From Paulinella micropora (Eukaryota > Cercozoa > Imbricatea > Euglyphida), in assembly GCA_009731375.1 (NCBI GenBank), contig BJOX01000377.1, positions 212,208 through 276,207 of the forward strand: a DNA stretch of 64,000 nucleotides, in the 5' to 3' direction. The stretch's first letter is position 1, and every line of letters begins with the position of its first letter. The notes under the pieces are model-generated. The model did not search any database. It had not been told where the DNA came from and worked only from the letters and a program-made list of their open reading frames with translations. The position numbers and the translations under genes are program-made. This document shows positions 1 through 12,022 of this stretch, one piece after another.

Positions 1-106
1 TGCGGGGGTGTCATTAGAGCTTATCGTCAATTCTTCGTACTCCCCTCACGGGTGAGACGATGGAGGCGCATGTGCAGAAATGCATCAGCCATTGACAGAG
101 AAGCAC

Positions 107-174
<68 letters not shown>

Positions 175-399
175 TACTATTACTTCTACTACTACTATTA
201 TTACTATTTTAATATATAACAACGCTTCTGTAATAATGTTATTAATACAAGGGTCACCTTCTTAGTTAAATCAATGGCCTTCGGGCTAACGATTTGTATG
301 GATGACCAGAGGTCACTTGACTTGTTCAAGTAACTTCATTAAACCAAAGGCAAATGCAAAGGACAGACAGAGAGACAGACCCGTTCGATCCGACCATGA
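1..399. other. Left edge: no gene; (TTA)n microsatellite at 107-172
   Basis: Apart from a TTA trinucleotide run (107-172, decaying to mixed TAC/TTA to about 220) I see no coding capacity. The stretch 355-399 is a purine-rich ACAGACAG-type tract just before the first copy of the 211-bp direct repeat. Nothing indicates a promoter. Confidence 0.6.
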
Positions 400-611
400 A
401 AAAGCGTCATTTCATAAATGTCAGTGGGTGGGCCGTAAGGGAGACTGAAAAGTGAACGCTGCAGTGTTAATTACGGTAATAAATTAAGCGGGAACTATTG
501 TTCCCGCTCCAAAATTTTAAACATTACAAAGACAACCCCTTCACCCTCACATTTGATTTTGCGCGCTAGCACAAAAGTGCTTAGAGCAAATTTTCCTGTT
601 GTTTTTTTGAA
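400..611 (+). repeat. 211-bp direct repeat, left copy
   Basis: This stretch is nearly identical to 8250-8460. It contains a perfect hairpin at 487-508 with 9-bp arms (AGCGGGAAC and GTTCCCGCT around TATT). By comparison with DIRS/PAT-like elements it would be the left terminal A repeat. That assignment is inference. Confidence 0.8.
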
Positions 612-683
612 TTTGGGAAATCGAGATGTCAGCTGCAGCTGGACAAATTAAGGTCTACTAGGAAGCGCAGAGCTCAACAGGGT

Positions 684-1576
684 GATGACGACAACAAGAC
701 AAGCGCAGCCAGCAGCAGCAGCGGCAACAACGGAAGCGGCCCTGCATTCGGTGGGGAAAACGTGGCTACTTCAACTACTTTTGTTGCTACATCGAGTACT
801 AGTCTGCCGGCTACTGGGCTTCCCGCGACTGGCTCGAGCGGTGCTGGAGCAGGTGGTAGCACTGTTAACACCCCCCCCCCCCCCCCCCCCCTTTCTACCC
901 CCNNNNNNNNNNTTGACTTCGCGAGGCTGACTGACAAGATGCAGGGGATGATCCAAGCTACCAAGCAGGAATCGAGCCAGCGCGACTCGAAGCTGATCGA
1001 CAAGCCATCACACCGCCGTTACTTCGTCGTTGCAAAGATCATTTGCAGATTCTGGAGAGCAACGCATGTGTGCGAAACAACGAGAAGTTGGCCACGCTGG
1101 CTATGGATATGGGTGGCCCAAACCCAATACAGGTGGAAGACGCCGAGGCCAAGATGCTACTGGTGGGTAAAAAGCTAGTGATTGCGGACGAAGTGGCCCC
1201 GTATCTGGAGCCGATTCGCCCCACTACGACCAACTCGAGGGCGACAGAACCGTGGTGGACGTCAGAACCGTGGGGCATGCCATATCTGCTGATCCAACCA
1301 GCACTGGGCGAGAAGCTGCCCTCAGGGTTCGCGCGGCGCGAACTCTGCACAAGGGCAGAATCAGCAGCATATTTTTGCCCATCAAGGCAGACCGTGCCGA
1401 CGCCAGCGGACGAGGTATCATACGTAACCTGGCTTCTGACAACACCACAAGTAGCTGTCGAACAGTATAGCTCGGGCTCGTTAAAGGAGGTCAAGCAGAA
1501 GATTTTGACGATGGGTGAGACATACAATATATGCAACCCGTGGGCAGACTCAAAGGACCCGGCACATGCAATTGTC
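684..1576 (+). pseudogene. DIRS ORF1 / gag-like region, frameshifted
   Basis: A coding-like stretch upstream of the reverse transcriptase runs first in the frame of 762-1040 (Ser/Thr/Ala/Gly-rich start, poly-C tract encoding prolines, then the helical piece DKMQGMIQATKQESSQRDSK). It continues in the frame of 1043-1576, which includes ACVRNNEKLATLAMDMGG and ends in NICNPWADSKDPAHAIV. A 10-base assembly gap (903-912) follows the poly-C tract, so part of the frame change could be an assembly artefact. DIRS ORF1 proteins are poorly conserved, and position is the main argument. No zinc knuckle is visible. The 3' end is cut by the piggyBac insertion. Confidence 0.5.
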
Positions 1577-1577
1577 T

Positions 1578-1623
1578 ATGTGCCTGGCGTTGCCATGTGG
1601 CAACATTTGTTGCCATGTGGCAA
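1578..1623 (+). repeat. piggyBac left end with two 14-bp palindromes
   Basis: The terminal inverted repeat is followed by two copies of TTGCCATGTGGCAA spaced 20 bp start to start. Subterminal repeats in piggyBac elements are typically transposase-binding sites, so that role is inferred here. Confidence 0.6.
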
Positions 1624-1877
1624 TAATTTTTCAGTACTAATTTTTAAAAAATTCTCACGACTAAACCGTGGCTGTTTTCATGAATAAAACGCTAGAAAAA
1701 TGTTGGAAAAGTCCCTAACAAGCGCGTCGTAAAATTTCTCGACAAAACTTTTAGTTGAAGTTATTTTTTTTCTATTGAAGGGTGACCCCTCCCAGTGCAC
1801 TTTTTCCACGTAAATTCACCACATAACGATTTTTTTTTGGAAAAGATGGAGTAAGAGACACCCTTTCAGTCCCTGTT

Positions 1878-4237
1878 GTGCGCTTGGGGAGGGCTTGGGC
1901 AAAAAAGAAATTTGGCGATCCCACCTTTAAGGACATTGTGGCTTTGGGGGTGTTGACAGAAAAAGAAACAAAAAACCAAAAAGCTTTAACCACGCTGCGT
2001 TTTGATGGCAAGGATTATTACTTCTTCACGAAGCATTTGAAGCCAGAGCCTGGGCAGGCAGGGTCGAGTTTGAAGTTCATTAATGCAGAGGAGAAAGAGG
2101 TGGAGATGGAGGTTTCGGAGGATGAAGAAGAAGAACAGGAGGAACAGGAGGAGGAACAAAAACAGCAACAGAATCTGGATGAGGCGGGTGAGGGAAAAGA
2201 GGAGGAGGAGGAGGGAGGTGAGGATGAGGCTGTTCCCTTTCCTAACCCCAGCCTCTATACAGCCCAGCAAGTGGAGGAGGAGAAACAAAATGTGTTGGGG
2301 AAGGGCTTTGACTGGAAAGTGGGTCCCAAGCCAGTGGACTGTGGAGCAGATCGTCCTCGCCACAAGGCAAACTCTACGATGGAAGAGAAGTTTGACATCT
2401 CCCCCCTCGCGTCCCCCCTCCTCTTTCTTTACCATTTCGTTTTGTTTTTCTTATTCCAGTTTGCATCCATACCCCATACACTTTTTTTACATGTGTCTGT
2501 TTTTTTTTTGAATATTGTTATGTCGTTGCAGAGAAATAATGTAATGAAAATTAATTTCAACTCCCTTTGTTTTGTTTGTTTTTTTTTGTCATCATGGTGT
2601 CCGCTTTCGTGCAAAATTTTGCGTGATTGCCAAAATTTTTTTATTTTATTTTTTTGTTTTTCCGGTTTGTAGACACTTTCTTCATTTTTTCCCCATGTCG
2701 GCTTTAACATCCATCCTTCAGCTCACCAACCAGGAGCTTGCAAAACAACAAAATAATGGTTTAGCAAAAGCATTGTCCACTGAGGAGTTCTGGCTTTTTT
2801 TGGGGCTGCTGGTACGCATTTCCATTGCAGACAGGGGTCGAAGAAGGTCGCACTGGGCCCCCAAGGAGGGTGAGGGGACGGATGGCTTGCCAGGAGATGG
2901 TTTTGGTGAGTATATGGCGCTGAATCGCTTCGACACCATTTTGAAATGTCTACGTACTGGCCCCCCTGCAACTGATGATGATCCTTTTTTGCCAATTCGA
3001 GCATTCGCTGAAGCTGTTGACGCCAAGGCAAGGGCTGCAATCGTTCCTGGGGGGGTAATTACTATCGATGAGAGCATGGGTCAATATACAGGGGAAGGTA
3101 TGCCTGGCCAAATGTGTGTCCCCCGTAAGCCAATCCCTGTTGGAAGGGAATATCATACAGCGTGCGATGTCGAAACGGGGGTTTGTATCCCCATGGAAAT
3201 AGTGGAGGGTAAGGACAGAGATAAACACAAGGAGTTCGCCAAAGAGTTTGGAGTCACGACTGCCACTACCCTTCGTTTATCCAAGCCGTGGTGGGGAACA
3301 GGTCGCATTTTCATCGGCGATTCTTGGTTCGCTTCTTGCAAAACAGCAGTCGAGATGAAGAAAAGGGGGGTCGATTTTGTTGGAATGGTGAAGACTGCTC
3401 ATGTGGGCTTTCCTGTGCGGCTTCTACACAGTAGAAGGGGGGGGGGGGAAGGGCGATTTAGCTTCTGCAACATGCGAAAAGGAGGGGGTGAAGCTATTGG
3501 CAGTCAACCAAAACGACCACAACCAGCAGCAAATTATTGCTACCTGCTCCACTACCTTGCCTGGAAAGCCTCGTAATGCTCGTTTTAGTCAGTCTGTGCC
3601 CCGTGTCCCCAGGTGCGAGGCTGTGGCCCTTTATTATTCTGCTTTTAATGCGGTTGATATGTTTAATTCCGCACGCCACAGGTCAAACTCTCTCAATTTG
3701 TCTTTTATTTTGAATGACTGGAAGAAGGTCGATTTTATGATTTTGATGGACTTCATTATCACCAACGCTTACAAATATTATTGTTTTTTTAGCCAGTCGT
3801 CCTTAGCCAACCTCAACATGACGAAGGGCGACAACAGGCCGGGGTATTTCAAATCTGTGCTTGCTGCAGCCCTCCTCAGGCAAGGTGCACCCCCTGATTC
3901 CCAACCCCCCAATGCCCTCGCTTCTGACCCCCATGCCCCTGCCCAACCTATCATCCCAAAATGCATGGAACTTCGTAGGTACCCCCTAGTAATCATGTCG
4001 GACAAAGCAAAAAAGAAACAGGAGGCAGGTAGAGCATATAATGATAGCATAGAGAGGCCCAAAAGGCGTAGGTGTCGTGTTTGTTTGTATGCCTCTTCTG
4101 TCAGCAAGTCGTCTTACACGAGCTATTACTGTGGCACCTGTGGCCCCGACATGCCCCTGTGTAGCGGTGAAGGCAGAACGTGTCATGCCTGGCATAAACA
4201 AAACGGCAAACCAGCAAAAAAAAAGCAGCGGACTTGA
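1878..4237 (+). pseudogene. piggyBac-like transposase (DDE_Tnp_1_7 type), broken
   Basis: Three pieces make up the reading. The first is an N-terminal piece (1878-about 2435) with a basic start, KDYYFFTKHLKPEP and a Glu-rich linker. The second is the core from about 2673 to 3436. The third is the remainder from about 3440 to 4237 in another frame. The core shows TNQEL, ITIDESM (first Asp) and FIGDSWFAS (second Asp). NAVDMFNSARHRSN in the third piece supplies the third Asp region. The C-terminus is a Cys/His-rich domain (CRVC, YYCGTC, CSGEGRTCHAWH) like the zinc-binding tail of PGBD transposases. A T-rich stretch, about 2439-2672, is probably an intron (several AG acceptors possible). The last frame change falls in a run of 12 G (3437-3448). 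No in-frame ATG is visible upstream of 1878, so the start is unknown. The family transposes by cut and paste; this copy is likely dead unless the G run is miscounted. Confidence 0.8.
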
Positions 4238-4269
4238 TTTTCGAGGCCTTGAAGTAGCCTACTTGTTTG

Positions 4270-4488
4270 TTGCCACGTGGCAACCAGTGCTTTTCAGACT
4301 AGGGGCCGGTGTTCTCCAGAAATTGATGCAGCCGCCTCCAACACTATTTTCATAAATTATTCTTTTTTTACATAGTTAAAAGATAATATGTATTAATATT
4401 ATTAATAATTTTTTTATTTTATTATTTTTTTCAGCTCCGGAAGTCCTGTATTTACTGTTGCCACATGGCATCCAGGCATAGGCACATA
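4270..4488 (+). repeat. piggyBac right end with palindromes and inverted terminus
   Basis: TTGCCACGTGGCAA lies at 4270-4283, and TTGCCACATGGCATCCAGGC starts at 4458, followed by the inverted terminus ending in GGCACA. The AT-rich sequence between (about 4340-4435) is non-coding. Confidence 0.6.
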
Positions 4489-5584
4489 TACACAATCAAG
4501 GCAAGGCTTGGGTTCTGGAATGCAATAGGGGCGGACGCAGTGGTGCTATCATGGCTCGCATATGGTGTAGAACTCAGATTTGAGCGTGAGCCTCCAGCGA
4601 CTGATTTTATGAACCACCCAAGTTACTTCGAGAACATTGCATTAGTCGACGACCAAATTGACGACATGCTTACCCGTGGAGACGCGGTAGAAGTGAAGAG
4701 GGATGAATGCATAATGATCGAGCCTCTGCCAAGTGCTGGCTGACCCAGCGGGAATCAAGAAGACGAAGCTGTGCACTGACAAACGATTCAGTAATTCCTT
4801 CCAAGCCAAGGCTCCTTTCACAATGGAGACGCTAGAAAAGGACATTCAGATGGTACTCGACGGAGACAGCGGCGCAAAGATGTTCGTGGTGGATCTGCAA
4901 CGCGCGTTTTACTCCATTCCGCTTGCTAGGAAAAGTGCACCATACTCTGGCTTCAGACACAGGAGCAAAACCTATCAGAACAAGACGCTACTATATTGGT
5001 TCTGTTGTGCGCCGTTTTGGTTTGGGAAGATCATGAGGGTTGTCGTGAAGCTGATAAGGACCTTGAACTTGCAATCCATGCAATATGCAGACGACTTCCT
5101 ATTCACTGTCAAACTCCTACGCACAGACGATGGCATACCTACGTTCATCAAGACGCTGTTTGCCTACCTTGGTCTTCCCACTTCCGAGAAGACGCAGTGG
5201 GAACCTTCGGACGAGGTACAATACTTGGGATACGTCATCAACAGCAAGGATTTGTGGATGGGAGTGCTGAACGGCAAGAGGGAAAGATTACTCAAGTTTA
5301 TCCTCCAGCTCCTGGCGGACGTGCATTCCGCACAAGGGGCTTCGGTCGAGCAACTGCAGTCAACTGCATCTGCGTTGATCAGTCTCAAGCTGGCGCTCTC
5401 CAACGCACAGCTGATGACTCTGGAAATGATGGTGACTGTCAATGCAACCAACAGAATCAAAATGAGAAGTGTCACTACACAGAGCGGGTCAGAACTGAGC
5501 CAAGAACTGCAGTACTTGCTTCACATCCTGAGGGATCCTGCCAAATGCAGATGTGCAATATTTCAACCTCGACAGGACGTCTAG
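4486..5584 (+). pseudogene. DIRS reverse transcriptase domain
   Basis: The first part (to about 4735) reads GFWNAIGADAVVLSWLAYGV and ends ECIMIEPLPSAG. A +1 shift then leads to KTKLCTDKRFSNSF, the palm motif MFVVDLQRAFYSIPL (first catalytic Asp), CCAPFWFGKIMR, the catalytic box QYADDFLF and the primer-grip region YLGYVINS. This order and spacing are those of DIRS/Ty3-like reverse transcriptases. The enzyme would copy element RNA to DNA. The frame closes at a TAG (5582-5584), and the same frame then continues directly into RNase H, so TAG is either a nonsense mutation or readthrough. The N-terminus is displaced from ORF1 by the piggyBac insertion. Confidence 0.85.
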
Positions 5585-6052
5585 TTGAGGGTGGATGCGG
5601 GCGAGTTCGCGGTTGGGGGCCATGTACTTGAAGAAGACGTAACAATCCCTCTACCATCTGAATTGATCGGTACTTCGTCGACGGAACGAGAGCTCTGGGC
5701 TGCTATTGTGATACCACTCCATTTTAGATCCATCCTTCAGAATTGTAATACAGTCCTCACTGTGTTCGACTCAGCTAACGCAGTCATAGACCTGCAAAAA
5801 GGGGGGTCCAAGCGACCACACCTCACACGTCTTTGCAAGATGGTGGACGACGTATATACAGGACAGCTCAACATACGAAACAAACTTTGGGGCTGGGTCG
5901 AGAGAGCTAACAACACGAGGGCAGACAGAAACTCCACGGCGCTGACCGCAGGCTTGACAAACCTGACTGTCCATCAAGATGTCATGGGAAGCTTACCGTA
6001 CGCTGGCGCCTGGATGACCGCGATGTTTGGGCACCAAACTTTGGACAAATAG
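5585..6052 (+). pseudogene. DIRS RNase H domain
   Basis: This is in the same frame as the reverse transcriptase, immediately after the TAG. The acidic residues of an RNase H fold can be placed: RVDAGEFAVGG (Asp), SSTERELWAA (Glu), LTVFDSANAVIDL (Asp) and NNTRAD (last Asp). The domain degrades the RNA strand of the RNA-DNA hybrid. Its C-terminal continuation shifts frame near 6028, where the plus-1 frame reads WAPNFGQIGQSV. Confidence 0.75.
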
Positions 6053-7262
6053 GGCAGTCAGTCCTTCTTGCCATGAAATCCCGCAAAAGGGTTGCATTTG
6101 TACTTCCGCATTGGCCAGCCAGACCTTGGTGGCCACAGATTCTAGAACATGCAAGAGATTCATTAAGCCTGCCACCCGCATCATACACTCTAGCTCCAAC
6201 GTGGCACAAACACCCATATCACGTACACAGACCATCATGGCACATGCTTGCAGTGCTGTTTGATTTTACTCGTTGAAATAATTTTACGCCCTGCAGGGGC
6301 AGCAATACTAGATGACAACGAGATAGCGATCTGGGCAAGCCAAGCGGGCAGGAGAGACACCAAAATAGAAACATACAAAGCTTCCCTCAGGCGATTCCTC
6401 AAGTGGTGCGTATCTTCTTTCCTGCCTCCGACAAAACGATTGCGCACTATTTGAAATATATGTAGGAGAGTGGTATGCACAGTCAACAATCACTTGCCGC
6501 CTGGCTGCAATTAAATCCCAATACGCACTGCACACTAGTAACAACCCGACCGAGAGTCTGCTAGTGCAATTGGCCAAACAGAGAGCGGTAGCAGAAGCTG
6601 TACCGGGGAGAGAGGGGAAATACCCCTTATTGAGGGACGACCTGCTCAAGATACTACAATTACCATTGGTGACATGGAGGGACTGCAGAGACGCTACGTT
6701 AATATTACTGCAGTGGATCTCAATGGCACGCGTCAGTAACATTGTAGCATTGAAGGTATCGGACATCATGTTCCACCATACCATAATCGGGAACAGCCCG
6801 TGCGAGTACATGGTACTCAGGTTCGAGAAATTGAAAAACGCGGAAGGTGAGAAGCTTGTCTTTATCTGCCAAGTGAACAAATCATTCTGCGCTGTCATGT
6901 GGGTCAGAGCATACCCCAAATACATAAAATACACATTCAAGGATTCATTCACCGACAGCTCTCCTCTTTTCTTCAAGCTATATGGCAACGCATTAGGACA
7001 TCTGAGTGCTGGCACCCCATCAAGTCTCTTGAAAAAGAAAGTTGCTGCCATTGGATTTGATCCATCGAAATACGCATCCCATTCAAATAGAATCGGGTCC
7101 GCGACTGAAGCTGCTCGTTTGGGAATGAGAATCTACGCAATAAGAATGCAAGTGCTGTGGTCAGACAAAAGTTCGTGCGTGTACAAATACCTGCGTGACA
7201 TAAGCTTGGAAAGCAAGCTAACAATCACACGCGTCTTACAGACCGGCGACGTAATCAACTAA
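6028..7262 (+). pseudogene. DIRS tyrosine recombinase (YR)
   Basis: The linker typical of DIRS elements (FVLPHWPARPWWPQILEHA) precedes a core-binding region (TYKASLRRFLKWC) and the catalytic domain from about 6640 to 7259. The catalytic set is visible: Arg in WISMARVSNIVALKVSD, the His-x-x-Arg box in YASHSNRIGSAT, and the Tyr in SSCVYKYLRD. The enzyme would integrate a circular DNA intermediate without a target duplication. The N-terminal half needs three frames (6028-6276, 6248-6454, then from about 6455), so it is broken. The catalytic half is one open frame and ends at TAA 7260-7262. Confidence 0.8.
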
Positions 7263-8190
7263 ATCGACCATCTCTTACGCGAAAGCGGGTTTTTTATGAC
7301 TATCACGTGTCAGTTAATGATGGTGCACAGTATTGTCTGCATTGGAAGAGCAAAAACATTTTTTTTAGTAAATATTGATTTGGAATACACTAGATTGACA
7401 TACAGCTTGAGGATTTAGATCGTGTTGGGGCGATATGATGTAAAATTGTAGCTCTGCCTATAGATACTATTGTGTAAGCACTACCACATACTGTAACTGA
7501 TAGAGTAGTATTGTGTGTCAAGTGTCAACCTTTGTAAAAAAAAAAGTCATATACAGTCCCCTACTTTGTAGCTAAATACGTTTTACAAATATAACAGAGA
7601 CAGGCATGGCTTGATCATAGAAAAACGGGTGCTGCGTTGGTTCGATACTATCAGTATGTCCTTACATGCATATCATAAGAGAATCAACACCAAAAACGTA
7701 GGTGCTGACAGCATTTCGAAAAAACATGCAATTGTTCGTAGATAACACTGGCAAACAGACAGAAAAGGAAAAAGAGACGAAACCCAAATATAGGCTCATA
7801 GCAGACAGCGATACGACAGAGGCGGAGACACACAATTGTTGTCGAGGCTGAGGTCGGTATGGATCTGGTGGCCATGCGAAAGAGGACAGCCCCCCCCCTC
7901 TGCTATGCGGACCTATAGCACACATGCAGTGACTGTGGTACCAAGGTCGCACTGGAAAGAACAGCGATCGACCACATAACACTCCCATAAAGGAAAGTTA
8001 TGCAAGATGCACCGAAAATCTTAAGTCAGCAGACCGCCGTTACGTTTGAAAACCGCCGTTACGTTGAGATCGCCTATATGCTGTAAAGTACTTCCTTTTT
8101 GTCTAATCATTGTGGTATGATTCGGTAGAAATAAGGCAATCAGACTGGGATGATCGGAAAAATTTGGCATTTGCAGTTAGAGGTCTTTAA
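7263..8190. other. DIRS 3' untranslated region, no gene seen
   Basis: There is AT-rich sequence to about 7600, then a mixed stretch without a long open frame. A small tandem duplication ACCGCCGTTACGTT occurs at about 8033-8065. No recognisable product. Confidence 0.5.
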
Positions 8191-8256
8191 GAGGGGAGAA
8201 GCTCATGTTGTGTGTGCTGTGAAATGAGGTTTTTGCAAGCTTGCGCAGCAAAAGCG
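8191..8256 (+). repeat. 66-bp inverted repeat, left arm
   Basis: This arm is the exact reverse complement of 8840-8905. It runs into the start of the second 211-bp direct repeat copy. The two arms enclose 583 bp. Confidence 0.85.
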
Positions 8257-8460
8257 TCATTTCACACATATCAGTGGGTGGACTGTAAGGGAGACTGAAA
8301 AGTGAACGCTGCAGTGTTAATTACGGTAATAAATTAAGCGGGAACTATTGTTCCCGCTCCAAAATTTTGAACATTACAAAGACAACCCCTTCACCCTCAG
8401 ATTTGATTTTTCGCTCGAGCACAAAAGTGCTTAGAGCAAATTTTCCGGTTGTTTTTTGAA
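8250..8460 (+). repeat. 211-bp direct repeat, right copy
   Basis: This is the second copy of 400-611 with about a dozen differences, including the same hairpin (8337-8358). Its place after the recombinase is where PAT/Ngaro-like elements carry the internal A2 repeat. Confidence 0.8.
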
Positions 8461-8839
8461 TAATTCCACCCACCTACCCATCTTTTACATGTCTTTTCGC
8501 TTGGGTGGTGGTGCTGAGAAAAGGGTGGAAAGCAAAATACACATCCTCGAACATGAGGCCTTTCATGAGCATGCCTTTGTTGTAATTCGTCCAGATAGGG
8601 TCGCATCTTCCTTTTTGTTTTTAGTTTGCCAGTGTGAGCGACACAAGTTTTTTTCCCCACATAATTGCGACTCTTGCAGCAAATAAGTAAACAAGATAGA
8701 GATCTAGATAGCTTGTTGTCGCAAGGCAAGAAAAGCTTTGTCCTAATCAGCAGTGACTCACTGAGGTTGCCGCTGCGAGGGTAGGACAGAAGCCACATCT
8801 TTTTTTCGATCGCCCGAATCGCCGAATCGTCAGATCAGC
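8461..8839. other. Spacer inside the 8.2-8.9 kb inverted repeat
   Basis: Non-repetitive sequence. A short open frame (8456-8686) ends in a Cys/His cluster, CQCERHKFFSPHNCDSC, but has no homologue I recognise and is probably chance. Confidence 0.4.
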
Positions 8840-8905
8840 CGCTTTTGCTGCGCAAGCTTGCAAAAACCTCATTTCACAGCACACACAACATGAGCTTCTC
8901 CCCTC
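8840..8905 (-). repeat. 66-bp inverted repeat, right arm
   Basis: Reverse complement of 8191-8256 without mismatch. It is taken as the right limit of the DIRS unit by inference. The 384 bp beyond it up to 9289 hold ATG-rich low-complexity sequence and no gene before the BTB start codon. Confidence 0.8.
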
Positions 8906-9289
8906 TCTCCTAGGTCTTTGTTTAAAAAAACACAAGACCTAGATGGTGCATGTCGTTATATGTATGATGATGTACGTGAATATGCGTGAATATGCTTGAA
9001 GATGGTAGGCATGAGGCGTGATTATGCTATAATGATGTATATGTGTGTGGTGTAATGTGTGTGCCTGGTTTTCACGTTGCCACAGAAGAACAAGTTTGAA
9101 GTCTCACACCGACATGTTCATGCACGTGCACCGTTGAATATGTCGATAGTACGTAATTGCAGCACTAGCACTGTGCCATCTGATTATGTTTATGCAAAGC
9201 CTTACACATGCGAATATGGAATAGACAAAATACCATCCATCGCCCAACCAATACGCAACTCCCAGGCCGAAATTCAACTGCTTCGCTGA

Positions 9290-11280
<1,991 letters not shown>

Positions 11281-11857
11281 TCATAATTAAGACTGCAACT
11301 CGAGGGTCAAGATTGAAAAAAAAAAAAAACATTGTATTTCCGATGTGTCACGCTGCCAACAGTCCAGGCTGTCTCTTTGCTGCCTTGCTAAAGATGATTC
11401 AAACATTTATACATACTTGCACATACTAAGAAAATGAACAGAAAGGGGAAAGGGAAATCGAAGAAAGACATAGCCCGGAAAAGACAGAGTATACCGACAA
11501 ATGCATGAACGCAGACGAGTGGAAGATTCTGAAGAACATTATGAATCAAAGAAAAACCAAATAAATTGAACAAAGAAACAAAAAACCAAAAAGCGAGAGC
11601 GAGATACACAGATAGAGAGAAAAGAAAGAAAGAGACTGACATGAATAGTGATCCACATACAATTTTACGCAGCAGGTTAATAGTATCTAATACTATTAGG
11701 TGCGACGGTCCAGTTAAGCCATCAGATGTTTTGATCACTGGCCACTTTCCATATCCAGTGGGATTTGCTGGTCCTTTTTCTATATCCAGTGGGATTCTGG
11801 TAGGCCTATAATCTCTTGCTATCAAAGCTGGCAATTGTCAAATCATTTTGGTAGAAT
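11281..11857. other. Region downstream of BTB-BACK gene, no gene seen
   Basis: An A13 run is at 11317-11329 and a near-perfect duplication of TATCCAGTGGGATT at 11752-11796. Open frames here are short and low in information. Further exons of the BTB-BACK gene could be hidden. Confidence 0.4.
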
Positions 11858-12022
11858 GTGGATATTCTGGTGCCGGGGAGGTACCTTATTACTGCTGGCG
11901 GCGCATCGGGAGGGAATCATGCAGGTCGCAAAGGTGGAGCAGGCGCAATTATCAGTAGCATTTTTCAACTTGCTGCAAAGACTAGGGTCGACATAAACAA
12001 AATTAAGCTCAAGATGAAGTAG
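11858..12022 (+). pseudogene. Gly-rich domain fragment
   Basis: After an acceptor-like TTTTGGTAG the frame reads VPGRYLITAGGASGGNHAGR and then GAGAIISSIFQLAAKTRV before a TAG (12019-12021). The pattern of a beta strand, GASGG, GGxGA and xFxLxxG resembles the repeated Gly-rich domain of secreted or receptor-type proteins in protists and animals. It is only about 50 residues and the end looks decayed. It may be an isolated exon or a relic. Confidence 0.35.

Larger units (their letters stand above)
1577..4488 (+). mobile_element. piggyBac-like DNA transposon inserted in the DIRS element
   Basis: A piggyBac-type transposase is bracketed by inverted ends. The left end reads TGTGCCTGGCGTTGCC. The reverse complement of the right end reads TATGTGCCTATGCCTGG, then GCCATGTGGCAAC. 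The 14-bp palindrome TTGCCATGTGGCAA or a close variant occurs twice at the left (1590-1603, 1610-1623) and twice near the right end (4270-4283, and imperfectly from 4458). The left flank ends in the DIRS gag-like frame and the right flank resumes at the reverse transcriptase N-terminus. The expected TTAA target duplication is not visible. Ends are good to a few bases only. Confidence 0.75.
400..8905 (+). mobile_element. Degenerate DIRS-type retrotransposon, interrupted by a piggyBac element
   Basis: The order gag-like region, reverse transcriptase with a YADD motif, RNase H and tyrosine recombinase is that of DIRS elements, which integrate through a recombinase instead of a DDE integrase. All modules lie on the plus strand. 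Bounds are inferred from a 211-bp direct repeat (400-611 and 8250-8460) and a 66-bp inverted repeat (8191-8256 and 8840-8905). The coding region has several frameshifts and at least one in-frame TAG, so this copy is not autonomous. A second transposon occupies about 1577-4488. The exact outer ends are uncertain. Confidence 0.75.

Noticed and set aside
8456-8686. 76-codon frame with a terminal Cys/His cluster
   Set aside because: It lies inside the DIRS terminal structure and overlaps the direct repeat. There is no recognised finger spacing.
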